NCBI GenBank assembly: GCA_019240215.1
Contig: JAFAYQ010000029.1
Span: 1 to 37,844 of the forward strand
Length of the DNA: 37,844 nt
Reading direction: 5' to 3'
DNA from: Actinomycetota bacterium
GTDB lineage: Bacteria; Actinomycetota; Actinomycetes; Streptosporangiales; Streptosporangiaceae
The stretch's first letter is position 1. Each line of letters begins with the position of its first letter. This document shows positions 1-7,734 of the stretch, one piece after another. Under the pieces are notes generated by a model. It saw only the letters and a list, made by a program, of their open reading frames with translations, had not been told where the DNA came from and did not search any database. Position numbers and translations under genes: made by a program.

Positions 1-443
1 CTGTTCATCGGCAGCCCTTTGACGTTCGAAACGGACGTCACCACGACGACGCCGCTGCCCTGGCTCATCAGGGGCGCCAGCCGCTGAATGGTGAAGTACG
101 GGCCTTTCACATTGACATCGAAGACTTCGTCATACAGCTCCTCCGATTTCTCTTCCACTGTGGCAGCACGGCTGATCCCGGCACTGACAAACATCGCGTC
201 GACGCGGCCGAGTCGCTTCTCGACGTACTCGCCGAGGGTGGCAATGTCAGCGAGGCTGGTCGCGTCGCTCGCGGTCACATCCACCCGATCGCCAAGGTGC
301 CGCCGGGCGGTCTTGATATCGGCCTCGGTCCGACCGGTCACCAGCACCGATGCACCTTCGTCGCGCAGGAGCCGAGCCGTGGCTAGCCCCATCCCGCTCG
401 TGCCACCGATCACGACCGCTCGCTTGCCTCCATAACGTTCCAC
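1..443 (-). CDS. SDR-family NAD(P)-dependent oxidoreductase (3' end beyond window)
   Basis: The first 147 residues of a short-chain dehydrogenase/reductase are present. The start is a GTG at 443 with a good ribosome site (GGAAGGAA) about 6 nt upstream, and no in-frame ATG fits better. The Rossmann glycine motif GGTSGMG lies at residues 13-19, a DVTASD-type acidic patch follows beta-3, VSAG (the NNAG position) comes later, and the strand leading to the catalytic serine (VVVVTSVSN) is just inside the window. The YxxxK catalytic pair would lie outside. SDR enzymes oxidise or reduce alcohol/carbonyl groups with NAD(P)(H); the substrate cannot be read here. The gene follows a TetR regulator on the same strand, an arrangement usual for a repressor and its target. 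Base composition is visibly lower in GC than in the rest of the window. Confidence 0.88.
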   Translation of the reverse strand, partial: MERYGGKRAVVIGGTSGMGLATARLLRDEGASVLVTGRTEADIKTARRHLGDRVDVTASDATSLADIATLGEYVEKRLGRVDAMFVSAGISRAATVEEKSEELYDEVFDVNVKGPYFTIQRLAPLMSQGSGVVVVTSVSNVKGLPMN

Positions 444-451
444 AGGCTTCC

Positions 452-467
452 TTCCGTACGTACTGAA
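452..467. promoter_or_regulatory. Palindrome at the SDR ribosome site, candidate TetR operator
   Basis: The 16-bp sequence TTCCGTACGTACTGAA is a palindrome apart from one base pair and contains GTACGTAC at its centre. It overlaps the ribosome-binding region of the SDR gene (GTG at 443), so a bound dimer would block expression of that gene. The link to the adjacent TetR protein is inferred from position only. Confidence 0.45.
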
Positions 468-562
468 TGAGCCAGGTCGCGGTTACAGCCGCGGCGGCCG
501 GCGAGGACCTTGGCCGCCAGTCCGCCGCGGCGAACCACGACGTCGGCCCAGGTCGAGCCCGC

Positions 563-1186
563 TCATCGACCCTCGACTGCGGGACGGGCGCGCAAGCCAT
601 TTATCGCCGCGTCGATTCCGCCGATGATCCGTTGACGGTCACCCGCATCGACGCGGGCGACAAGAGCCGCGCCCTGAAACAGCACGAGGAGCAGTTGCGC
701 CTGCGCCTGCGGGCTGGCGGCGGCCGTGACTTCGCCTGCTTGCTGCGCGCGGGTAAGCGCCCGGGCCACGACATCGAGGAAACCGTCGAAAGCGGCGCCG
801 ACGAGGGTCCGCGCCTCCTCGTCGGCCGGCACGAGTTCGGCCGTAGTGTTGCCGACCAGGCATCCGCGGGTTGGCGGCCGGCCGTCTGGCACGGTGAGCG
901 TCGCCGGGGTGGCGAGGATCCGCCGCAGTACCGGGAGCACCTCGTCGGCCGCGTCAAGAGCGGATTCGAGTCGCCGCCGATTCTCCGTGACGTAGAGCGT
1001 GACGGCTTTGAGATACAACGCCCGCTTGTCACCAAAGGCGCCGTACAAGCTGCCGCGCTGCAACGAGAGACCATCGACCAGATCCTGGACAGACGTAGCC
1101 CCGTATCCCCGAGCCCAGAACAGATCCCGCGCCTTCGCAAGCACTGTGGCTTCGTCGAACGCGCGGGGCCGGCCGGTGCGTGGCAT
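563..1186 (-). CDS. TetR/AcrR-family transcriptional regulator
   Basis: A 207-residue one-component regulator. The N-terminal helix-turn-helix domain spans about residues 10-57 (FDEATVLAKARDLFWARGYG, then a DLV-GLSLQRGSLY recognition region and FGDKRALY), which is the classic TetR_N pattern. The remaining 150 residues are the alpha-helical ligand-binding and dimerisation domain, with RGCLVGNTTAEL resembling the TetR_C subgroup whose members regulate oxidoreductases and efflux. The ATG at 1186 is chosen because a promoter lies just ahead with its -10 element 6 nt from the start codon, which predicts a leaderless mRNA. It probably represses itself and the SDR gene downstream. The inducer is unknown. 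Confidence 0.9.
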   Translation of the reverse strand: MPRTGRPRAFDEATVLAKARDLFWARGYGATSVQDLVDGLSLQRGSLYGAFGDKRALYLKAVTLYVTENRRRLESALDAADEVLPVLRRILATPATLTVPDGRPPTRGCLVGNTTAELVPADEEARTLVGAAFDGFLDVVARALTRAQQAGEVTAAASPQAQAQLLLVLFQGAALVARVDAGDRQRIIGGIDAAINGLRARPAVEGR

Positions 1187-1192
1187 GGCGCC

Positions 1193-1221
1193 ACACTATG
1201 ACTTATTGACCAATCGTTCAA
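1193..1221 (-). promoter_or_regulatory. tetR promoter with overlapping dyad operator
   Basis: On the minus strand a -35 box TTGAAC (1221-1216) is followed by 17 nt and a -10 box TAGTGT (1198-1193), 6 nt before the ATG. The -35 and spacer overlap an imperfect palindrome at 1206-1221 with TTGA/TCAA ends and 12 of 16 symmetric positions, a layout typical of an autoregulated TetR gene. Confidence 0.65.
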
Positions 1222-1314
1222 GAAGTAGCAGGGTGCCGACGCGAAGTTCGAGCGCGGGACGCGAGGGGCGGGGTGCGAGCGCGGGGCCGGGGGGCGTTCT
1301 GGTCACATGGACGT

Positions 1315-2547
1315 ATGACGAAGGAGACGCGGCGGTCGGGGCGGTGGACGGTGGAGGACCAGATCGCCTCACCCTGGCACTACGTGGAGGTCGAGGTGCC
1401 GCCGGGCACCCGGGCGCTGCGGGTCGAGGTGGGCTACGACCGGCAGGCGGGGGTGCTCGATCTCGGGTGCTTCGCGCCCGGAGGGTTCCGGGGCTGGTCG
1501 GGCGGGGCCCGGGACCGATTCGTGATCGGGACGGACGGGGCGACGCCGGGATACCTGCCCGGGGAGCCCGAGCCGGGGCGGTGGCTGGTGGTGTTCGGGC
1601 TCTACCGGGTGCCGCTGGACGGGCTGGACTGGGAGCTGACCGCGACGGCGGACACCGGGGCCGGGCGGCCGGGCGGCCAGCCGCCGGAGCCGTCACCAGA
1701 GCCGGAGCCGTGGCCGGGCACCGCGCGGCCCGGGCGGCGGCCGCTGCCGAGCACCGGCGGGCGGCGCTGGTGGGCCGGTGACCTGCACACCCACACGGTG
1801 CACTCGGACGGGGCGCTGACGGTGGCCGAGCTGGCCCGGCTGGCCAGCGGGAACGGCCTCGACTTCATCGCCGTCACCGACCACAACACGGTCAGCCACC
1901 ACCGGGAGCTGGCCGCGGCCGGCCGGCGGCACGGGATCACGCTGATCCCCGGGCAGGAGGTGACCACCAGCCTCGGGCACGCCAACGCCTTCGGCGACAT
2001 CGGGTGGGTCGACTTCCGCGAGCCGGCGCCCGCGTGGCTGGCGTCGGTTCGCAGCCGGGGCGGGCTGCTGTCGGTCAACCACCCGATCGCCGGCCCGGTG
2101 AGCTGGATGCACGCGATGCCGGAACGGCCGCCGCTGGTCGAGGTCTGGCACTGGAGCTGGCTCGACCTGAGCTGGACGACCCCGCTGTCGTGGTGGCGGG
2201 CCTGGGACCCGGCCGCGATCCCGGTCGGCGGCAGCGACTGGCACCGGCCCGGCTCCGACGCGCCACCCGGGACCCCGGTCACCTGGGTGGAGAGCGACAG
2301 CGACGAGCCCGATGAGCTACTGGCCGCGATCGCGGCCGGGCGGGTGGCGATCTCGGCCGGCCGGGACGGGCCGGTGCTGGTCCGGGCCGGGGACGAGCTG
2401 GTCGCGGTCGGGGCCGACGGCACCGTGCTGGCCGGGCTGGACGGCCCGCAGCGGCGGGTGCGCGGGGACCTGGCCCGCTTCCCGGGCGGGCCGGGACCGC
2501 ACCAGTTGCTCAGCGGCACCGGGGCGACGCTGGCGCTCACTCCCTGA
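1315..2547 (+). CDS. PHP-domain metallohydrolase (CehA/McbA-like)
   Basis: A 410-residue protein. Residues 1 to about 150 form a beta-rich N-terminal domain (a CehA/McbA-family pattern), then a proline-rich linker, then a PHP metal-dependent phosphoesterase domain. Metal ligands are visible in order: DLHTHTVHSDG from residue 156, VTDHN (187-191), GQEV (213-216), NHP (255-257) and GSDWH (306-310). The family hydrolyses phosphoesters or related substrates with a polynuclear metal centre; the substrate here is not evident. The ATG at 1315 is preferred over an in-frame ATG at 1273 because the extra 14 residues (Arg/Gly-rich) look like upstream DNA. No ribosome site is clear at either start. There is no signal peptide. 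The gene ends at a hairpin shared with the convergent gene. Confidence 0.85.
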   Translation: MTKETRRSGRWTVEDQIASPWHYVEVEVPPGTRALRVEVGYDRQAGVLDLGCFAPGGFRGWSGGARDRFVIGTDGATPGYLPGEPEPGRWLVVFGLYRVPLDGLDWELTATADTGAGRPGGQPPEPSPEPEPWPGTARPGRRPLPSTGGRRWWAGDLHTHTVHSDGALTVAELARLASGNGLDFIAVTDHNTVSHHRELAAAGRRHGITLIPGQEVTTSLGHANAFGDIGWVDFREPAPAWLASVRSRGGLLSVNHPIAGPVSWMHAMPERPPLVEVWHWSWLDLSWTTPLSWWRAWDPAAIPVGGSDWHRPGSDAPPGTPVTWVESDSDEPDELLAAIAAGRVAISAGRDGPVLVRAGDELVAVGADGTVLAGLDGPQRRVRGDLARFPGGPGPHQLLSGTGATLALTP

Positions 2548-2559
2548 GCAGGAACGCAG

Positions 2560-2592
2560 AACGGGAGGCCCCGCGCGGCGGGACCTCCCGTT
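2560..2592. terminator. Bidirectional hairpin terminator
   Basis: AACGGGAGG (2560-2568) pairs perfectly with CCTCCCGTT (2584-2592) around a GC-rich loop. It lies between the convergent PHP-hydrolase and exported-protein genes and has no long T run, as is common for actinobacterial terminators. Confidence 0.7.
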
Positions 2593-2639
2593 CAGGAGCA
2601 CTCAGCCCGGATCCGGCCTGAGCCGCACGGGGCGGCGGC

Positions 2640-3194
2640 TCAGGAGCCGGCGCCCGCCGGGCCGCTGGTCGCGCTGCTGGCCGGGGCCCCGGCCGAGCTG
2701 CCGCCGCCGGCCGAGCTGGCGCCGCCGGCCAAGCCGCCGAGGGACGGGATCTCGCTGGTGGCCTGGCCCAGGGTCGCGGTCACGGTGCCCTGCAGCCCGG
2801 ACACGCCGGAGGTCGCGCCGCTGGCCCCGCCGGTCGGCCCGGAGGCGCCGCTGGTGGCGTCCTGGCCGTTGCCGTTCGCACCGGTGGCACCGTCGGCCTG
2901 GCCAGCCTGGCTGACCTGACCGGCCTGGCCGGTCACGGTCGACAGCTGGCCGAGGCTACCGGTCGACAGCAGGCTGCTGGCCGGGACGACCTGGAGGATG
3001 CCGGTCAGCCCGGGCAGGCTGAGCAGCGAACCGGCCTGCAGCAGCGACGCGGCCGGGATGGACGGGTCGGCCGGGGCCGAGGCGGGGGCCGCCGCCGGGG
3101 TGGTGTCAGCCAGAGCCGGGCCGGCCATCAGGGCACTCGAGGCGAGGACGGCTGCGGTCGCAGCGCCCCCGAAGAAGACTCGCCGATTGAACAC
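2640..3194 (-). CDS. Exported Gly/Ala/Ser-rich protein of unknown function
   Basis: A 184-residue secreted protein. The start is a GTG at 3194 with GGAG 7 nt upstream; a longer frame from 3272 adds a segment with no signal-peptide character. The N-terminus (FNRRVFFGG, then a hydrophobic AATAAVLASSALMAG stretch and the cleavage-like site ALA/DT near residue 30) is a Sec signal peptide. After it comes a low-complexity body rich in Ala, Gly, Ser, Thr and Gln with repeats such as QAGQ and GATSG, and no cysteine or LPXTG sorting signal. It resembles actinobacterial cell-surface low-complexity proteins, but no domain can be named. Confidence 0.7.
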   Translation of the reverse strand: MFNRRVFFGGAATAAVLASSALMAGPALADTTPAAAPASAPADPSIPAASLLQAGSLLSLPGLTGILQVVPASSLLSTGSLGQLSTVTGQAGQVSQAGQADGATGANGNGQDATSGASGPTGGASGATSGVSGLQGTVTATLGQATSEIPSLGGLAGGASSAGGGSSAGAPASSATSGPAGAGS

Positions 3195-3379
3195 GACAAC
3201 TCCGTTTCGACTGTGGGTGGGGCGGCTCTCGGGTTGACTGACCGCGACGAGCCGACACGGCAGCCTATCCACTCTCCGTAATCATTTAATGACTCTTTGG
3301 AGTAATGGCTGCTCAGAGCGGCGCAGTGATGGGGTGGGGCGACGATGTGGCGGCGAGAAGGACCGGAGGGCGGGCGCGG

Positions 3380-3997
3380 ATGGATGTCGACGAACTGGCC
3401 GGCCGGGCGCGGGCGCTGGCCGGGGCCGGCGGCCGCCGCATCCTCGGCATCGCGGGCGCCCCGGGAGCGGGCAAGAGCACCTTGGCCGAGCTGGTGGCCG
3501 AGCGGCTGGGCGGCGCCGCCGTGCAGGTGCCGATGGACGGGCTGCACCTGGCCGACGCGGAGCTGACCCGGCGCGGCCGCCGGGCCTGGAAGGGGGCGCC
3601 GGACACGTTCGACGCCTACGGCTACCTGGCCCTGCTGCGGCGGCTGCGGGCACCGGCTCCCGGCGAGGTCGTCTACGCGCCCGCGTTCGAGCGGACGATC
3701 GAGCAGCCGATCGCGGGCAGCATCCCGGTCGACCCGGCGGTGCCGCTGATCATCACCGAAGGTAACTACCTGCTGCTCGGCCAGCCGCCCTGGGACCAGG
3801 TCAGGGCGCTGCTGGACGAGATCTGGTTCGTGGAGATCGACGACGCGGTCCGGCTCGACCGGCTGATCCGGCGGCACATCGAGTTCGGCAAGAGCCCGGA
3901 GCAGGCGGCCGAGTGGGTGAACCGGCTGGACGAGTCGAACGCCCGATTGATCGCGACCACCCGCGACCGGGCCGACCTCATCGTCCGCGGCGACTAG
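3380..3997 (+). CDS. P-loop nucleoside/nucleotide kinase family protein (PanK/uridine-kinase fold)
   Basis: A 205-residue kinase of the phosphoribulokinase/uridine kinase/pantothenate kinase class, closest in pattern to the E. coli YggC type. The Walker A motif GAPGAGKST follows the first beta strand near residue 25. DGLHLAD after the next strand is the substrate-binding aspartate region, and LIITEGNYLLL is the Walker B-like strand with the typical ExNYL motif. RLIRRHIEFGKSPEQAAEWV is the lid helix. The ATG at 3380 (with GGAGG about 10 nt upstream) is chosen over the in-frame ATG at 3305, whose extension is not kinase-like. It phosphorylates a small metabolite with ATP, but which one is not readable. 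Its TAG stop shares the bases CTAG with the stop of the convergent PfkB-like gene. Confidence 0.82.
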   Translation: MDVDELAGRARALAGAGGRRILGIAGAPGAGKSTLAELVAERLGGAAVQVPMDGLHLADAELTRRGRRAWKGAPDTFDAYGYLALLRRLRAPAPGEVVYAPAFERTIEQPIAGSIPVDPAVPLIITEGNYLLLGQPPWDQVRALLDEIWFVEIDDAVRLDRLIRRHIEFGKSPEQAAEWVNRLDESNARLIATTRDRADLIVRGD

Positions 3998-4884
3998 CCG
4001 GCGGGCTGGACCGTGACCTGGTCGACCAGCCGCTCGTACTCGGTCAGGTTGACGTGGCCGGAGACGTCGGAGGCGGCCGCCACCGCGACCGCGTGCCGGA
4101 GCTGGTCGGGCCACGACCAGCCGAGCAGCAGGCCCGGGACCAGGCCGCCGACCAGCGGGCCGGCCACCCCGGACCCGGCCGCGCGGGCCAGGCCGGGCAG
4201 GGTCGCGCTCCAGTGGCCGGCCTTGGTCAGCACCGAGATCCGGTCCCCGGCCGGGATCGCCACCGCTGCCGCCCCCTGGGCCAGCAGCAGGCCGTCGTCG
4301 GCCACGGCGGCGTCCGGCTCGCCCTCGTCGTCGGGCACGACCAGGTCGGGGCGGCGGGAGACGGCGTGCTGGAGGGCCTCGCCGCCGGTGCTGAGGATCA
4401 CCGGCACCCCGGCTTCGGCCGCGTAGGTGGCCAGCGAGCCGTAGATCTCCGGCGGCATCCCCAGCGGCAGTGACCCGCACAGCACGACCGCGGTCGCGTC
4501 GGCCAGCAGCCGCCGGAAGTCGCCGGCGAACCGGCCCAGCTCCTCGGTGGTCACGTACGGGCCGGGCTCCCGCAGCCGCATGGTCTGGCCGGACACGGTG
4601 TCGGTGACCGCCAGCACCCGGCGCGACTCCTGGCTGATCCCGGTCAGCGCGACCGGGATACCCGACCGGCCCAGGTCTTCCTTGATCAGCTCGCCGGTCG
4701 CGCCACCCGCCAGCCCGGCCACCACCACCTCGTGGCCGAACCGGTACAGGACCCGGGCCACCGCCACCCCGCTGCCGCCGGCCCGGTGCCGGACCCGGGC
4801 GACATCCCGGGTCGCCTGCCAGGCGGGGGCGGCCGCCTCGTAGGCCACGTCGAGGGCGGCGTTGAGGGTGACGGTGACGATCAC
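3994..4884 (-). CDS. PfkB/1-phosphofructokinase-like protein lacking catalytic residues
   Basis: A 296-residue protein of full PfkB (ribokinase-fold) length, recognisable from TLNAALD at the N-terminus, a glycine-rich first signature at residues 35-50, CGSLPLGMP around 136-144 and the C-terminal anion-hole region. Hexose kinases of this family use a lysine and asparagine in GGKGxNVA and an aspartate base in GAGD. Here these are GGSGVAVA (36-43) and GSGV (237-240), so the lysine, the asparagine and the catalytic aspartate are all absent; PN in the KPN motif is also PDD. It may be a regulatory or sugar-binding pseudokinase. The start ATG overlaps the stop of the glycosylase gene upstream by 4 nt, so the two are translationally coupled. 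Codon use is like its neighbours, so it is a maintained gene rather than a decaying one. Confidence 0.8.
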   Translation of the reverse strand: MIVTVTLNAALDVAYEAAAPAWQATRDVARVRHRAGGSGVAVARVLYRFGHEVVVAGLAGGATGELIKEDLGRSGIPVALTGISQESRRVLAVTDTVSGQTMRLREPGPYVTTEELGRFAGDFRRLLADATAVVLCGSLPLGMPPEIYGSLATYAAEAGVPVILSTGGEALQHAVSRRPDLVVPDDEGEPDAAVADDGLLLAQGAAAVAIPAGDRISVLTKAGHWSATLPGLARAAGSGVAGPLVGGLVPGLLLGWSWPDQLRHAVAVAAASDVSGHVNLTEYERLVDQVTVQPAG

Positions 4885-5474
4885 CGCGGCCCCCCGGCGG
4901 CATCCAGCGCCGGCCGTACGTAGCAGGCGGCCAGGTGGTCGTTGACGATGCCGCAGGCCTGCATGGTCGCGTAGGCGGTGACCGGCCCGGTGAAGGTGAA
5001 GCCGTGGCCGCGCAGCTCCTTGGACAGCGCCGCCGACGCCGGGGTCTGGGCGGGGATGCCGGCCGAGGTCACCGGGGCCGGGCCCGGCTCCCCCGCGTAC
5101 TTCCAGACCAGGTCGGACAGGCCGCCGGGCAGGTCGAGGGCGGCCCGGGCGTTGGCGATGGTCGCGTTGATCTTGGCCCGGTTCCTGATGATGCCGGCGT
5201 CGGCCAGCAGCCGCTGGACGTCATCGTCGCCGAACTTGGCCACCGCGGCCGGGTCGAACCCGGCGAACGCGGCCCGGAAGTTCTCCCGCTTGCGCAAGAT
5301 CGTCAGCCAGGACAGCCCGGACTGGAACGCCTCCAGGCACAGCCGCTCGTAGATGGCCTGGTCGCCGCGCAGCGGGCGGCCCCACTCCTGGTCGTGGTAG
5401 GCCACGTACTCCGGGGGGCTGATCCCCCACGGGCAGCGCAGCTGCCCGTCCGGGCCGGGAACCGCGTCAGCCAC
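4881..5474 (-). CDS. tag: DNA-3-methyladenine glycosylase I
   Basis: A 197-residue base-excision repair enzyme that removes 3-methyladenine from alkylated DNA. The family signature is complete: RCPWG near the N-terminus, YHDQEWGRP, the long conserved stretch LEAFQSGLSWLTIL followed by KRENFR, AGIIRNRAKI and, at the C-terminal side, GHGFTF-GPVTAYA-MQACGIVNDH. The Cys and His of the first block and the His and Cys of VNDHLAAC are the zinc ligands of the Tag family. The GTG at 5474 overlaps the 3' end of the DivIVA-like gene by 8 nt, and its own stop overlaps the PfkB-like start by 4 nt, so all three genes probably share one transcript. Confidence 0.93.
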   Translation of the reverse strand: MADAVPGPDGQLRCPWGISPPEYVAYHDQEWGRPLRGDQAIYERLCLEAFQSGLSWLTILRKRENFRAAFAGFDPAAVAKFGDDDVQRLLADAGIIRNRAKINATIANARAALDLPGGLSDLVWKYAGEPGPAPVTSAGIPAQTPASAALSKELRGHGFTFTGPVTAYATMQACGIVNDHLAACYVRPALDAAGGPR

Positions 5475-6831
5475 GTTCGTCGTCGTGGTGCTCGGGGTTG
5501 GGCAGCGTCTCCTCGTTGGCCTTGGCCGCCTTGGCCCGGGCGTGCGGGACACCCCAGACCAGCGTCTGGTGGGGATCCTCGTCCCACACGAACTCGGCGT
5601 GGTCCGCCGCCCGCGGCGGGCGCGGGGGCTGCCCCTCGTCCACCTGGCGGCTGGCCACGTCCCAGACCGAGGGGGCCGCCGACGGGCGCCGGCGGCCGTC
5701 CCAGTCGGTGGCGTCCGGGCTGGTGTCGGGCGGGACGATCGGCTGCGGGTTGGTGGGCCGGACCGGCTCGGCGGCCGGAGCAGGCTCACGGTCGGCGGCG
5801 GACGGGTGGTCACTGGCGGCCGCCTCGTCGCCAGCCGCGGGGGCGGTGGCCGCCCAGTCCAGCGGCTTGGCGTCGGGGCTGGTGTCGGCCGGGTTGGTCC
5901 CCCAGCCGTGGTCGTCGGCCGGCCCCGGCCGCGCGACCGGCTGCGGGGCGGTGGGCTCCGCAGCGGCCGACTGCTGATCCGGGTGCTGGGCCCGCCCCCA
6001 GGGGGCGGACGGCCCGTCCGCCCGGGCCGCGGGCTGGTCCCAGTCGGGGTCAGCCGGGCCGTGCACGGGAGGCTCGTTGTCGTGCTGGCCGGGGCGCCGG
6101 TAGAGCGGCTGCGGCCGGGTGATCGCCACCGGCGGCACGGGCGAGCCCGATTCGGCCGCGCCCGCGGAGGTCTCGCCCGGCCAGGCCGCCTCCGGGTCAT
6201 CGCCGTGGCTGCGCTCGCCCGCCTGGCCCGACGGCCCCGGCTGCCCCGGCTGCCCCGGCGCGCCCGGCGCGCTGGCCTCGGCCGCTTCGTGGAAGTCGTC
6301 GTAGTCGTCGTCCTCGGCGTAACCACCCTGGTCGCGGTACACGGCCGGCCCGGGGCGGGTACCGGCGCTGGTATCGGGGCTGGCGCCGCCGGCGGTCTGC
6401 TCGGCGCTGGCCAGCGGGTCCTCCAGCTCGCCGGGGCCGGCCGGGCGGGCGGGCTCGGCTGACTGCACCAGATCGGCCAGGCTGGCCGGGCCGACGGGGT
6501 CGCCCGCCTCCTCACCCGTGCGCGCGGGCCAGGCGCCGCCCGGCAGCCGGTCGTGCAGGTCGGAGACCTCCTGCTGGAGCGCGGCGATCTGCACGTCCCG
6601 CTCGGTCACCGCCCGGGCGATGACCTCCAGCGCCTCGTCGGTGACGCGCATGTTGTAGCCCCAGGCGGCCGAGGGCGGCCGCAGCAGGGCCACGTCGGCC
6701 GCCGAGACCGGGCCGAGGTCGATGGGCGGGTAGTCGGGCTCTGGGATGGTCAGCTCGCCGCCGCGGCCGGACGCGACCGCGACGACGCCGGCCAGAATAA
6801 CCACCGCCGCCACAAGCATGAGGACAGGCAC
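5467..6831 (-). CDS. Membrane-anchored DivIVA-domain-like protein with long disordered tail
   Basis: A 454-residue protein. Residues 3-20 form a single N-terminal membrane helix (VLMLVAAVVILAGVVAVA). Residues about 44-95 contain a DivIVA-like motif (SAADVALLRPPSAAWGYN, then MRVTDEALEVIARAV) running into a short coiled coil. The remaining 330 residues are a Pro/Ala/Asp/Gly-rich disordered tail with the repeated motif DTSPDA. Proteins of this kind sit next to tag and the LOG gene in many actinomycetes; a role in polar growth or division-site organisation is inferred from the domain only. The start is a GTG at 6831, with an ATG at 6819 as an alternative; neither has a clear ribosome site. Confidence 0.72.
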   Translation of the reverse strand: MPVLMLVAAVVILAGVVAVASGRGGELTIPEPDYPPIDLGPVSAADVALLRPPSAAWGYNMRVTDEALEVIARAVTERDVQIAALQQEVSDLHDRLPGGAWPARTGEEAGDPVGPASLADLVQSAEPARPAGPGELEDPLASAEQTAGGASPDTSAGTRPGPAVYRDQGGYAEDDDYDDFHEAAEASAPGAPGQPGQPGPSGQAGERSHGDDPEAAWPGETSAGAAESGSPVPPVAITRPQPLYRRPGQHDNEPPVHGPADPDWDQPAARADGPSAPWGRAQHPDQQSAAAEPTAPQPVARPGPADDHGWGTNPADTSPDAKPLDWAATAPAAGDEAAASDHPSAADREPAPAAEPVRPTNPQPIVPPDTSPDATDWDGRRRPSAAPSVWDVASRQVDEGQPPRPPRAADHAEFVWDEDPHQTLVWGVPHARAKAAKANEETLPNPEHHDDERG

Positions 6832-6881
6832 GTTATGAATCGTGCCACGCCGGGCGGGCCGAGTGAGAATCGAAGGACCGG

Positions 6882-7655
6882 TCAGTCGTCCAGTTCGCGG
6901 GCCAGACCCTGGTGATTATGGGCATCGGTGATGATGCGGACGACCTCGGCCGGGTCGTCGGCCACGTGCACCAGCTCCAAGTCCAGGGGTGACACCTTGC
7001 CCGAGGTGCTCATCGTGTCCCGCAGCCAGGCCAGCAGCCCTGACCAGTACGAACTGCCGACCAGGACGATCGGGAAGCGGGTGATCTTGCCTGTCTGGAC
7101 CAGCGTCAGCGCCTCGAACAGCTCGTCCATCGTGCCGAACCCGCCGGGCAGCACCACGAACGCCTGCGAGTACTTCATGAACACGGTCTTGCGCACGAAG
7201 AAGTAGCGGAACTCCAGGCCGATGTCGACGTACTTGTTCAGGCCCATCTCGAGCGGCAGCTCGATACCGAGGCCGACCGACACTCCCCCGGCCTCGGCCG
7301 CTCCCTTGTTGGCGGCCTCCATGATGCCGGGGCCGCCGCCGGTGATGATCGCGTAACCGGCCCGCGCCAGTCCGCCGGCGATGTCTTCGGCCTGCCGGTA
7401 CTCCGGGCTGGTGGCCAGCGTGCGGGCCGACCCGAAGATCGACACCGCGATCCCGAGCTCGGCCAGCAGGCCGAACCCCTCCACGAACTCGGCCTGGATG
7501 CGCATGACCCGCCACGGGTCGGTGTGCACCCAGTCGGCCGGCCCGCGGCGGTCCAGCAGCCGCTGATCGGTGGTGGTCGGCGGGATCTGCTTGCCGCGCA
7601 GGGTGACCGGGCCCTGGCGGCGCTCCCGCCGGTGCGAATCGGAATTGACAGTCAT
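6882..7655 (-). CDS. LOG-family nucleotide 5'-monophosphate phosphoribohydrolase (TIGR00730)
   Basis: A 257-residue Rossmann-fold protein. The two diagnostic motifs are present: GGGPGIMEAANKGA and PGGFGTMDELFE (the PGGxGTxxE active site). LOG proteins cleave the N-glycosidic bond of cytokinin riboside monophosphates or other nucleoside monophosphates to the free base and ribose 5-phosphate. The ATG at 7655 has GGGGAAC upstream. An N-terminal extension of about 45 residues before the fold begins (ending DPWRVMRIQAEFVEGFG) is normal for the actinobacterial subgroup. It lies on the same strand as dapD, 79 nt downstream of it, a neighbourhood conserved in actinomycetes. Confidence 0.92.
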   Translation of the reverse strand: MTVNSDSHRRERRQGPVTLRGKQIPPTTTDQRLLDRRGPADWVHTDPWRVMRIQAEFVEGFGLLAELGIAVSIFGSARTLATSPEYRQAEDIAGGLARAGYAIITGGGPGIMEAANKGAAEAGGVSVGLGIELPLEMGLNKYVDIGLEFRYFFVRKTVFMKYSQAFVVLPGGFGTMDELFEALTLVQTGKITRFPIVLVGSSYWSGLLAWLRDTMSTSGKVSPLDLELVHVADDPAEVVRIITDAHNHQGLARELDD

Positions 7656-7734
7656 TGTTCCCCCACGGTAATCGCGCCGCCCCAGTGGTCCGCGCCGTTC
7701 CGGGCCGGGCGCCCCCGCGCCGGCCCGCTCGTCG

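Noticed and set aside
467..1201. 244-residue plus-strand frame over tetR
   Set aside because: The minus strand encodes a clear TetR protein here; the plus-strand translation has no recognisable features.
3128..4903. 591-residue minus-strand open frame
   Set aside because: It is the wrong frame of the PfkB-like gene and crosses the kinase gene; it is Arg/Gly/Pro-rich with no domain pattern.
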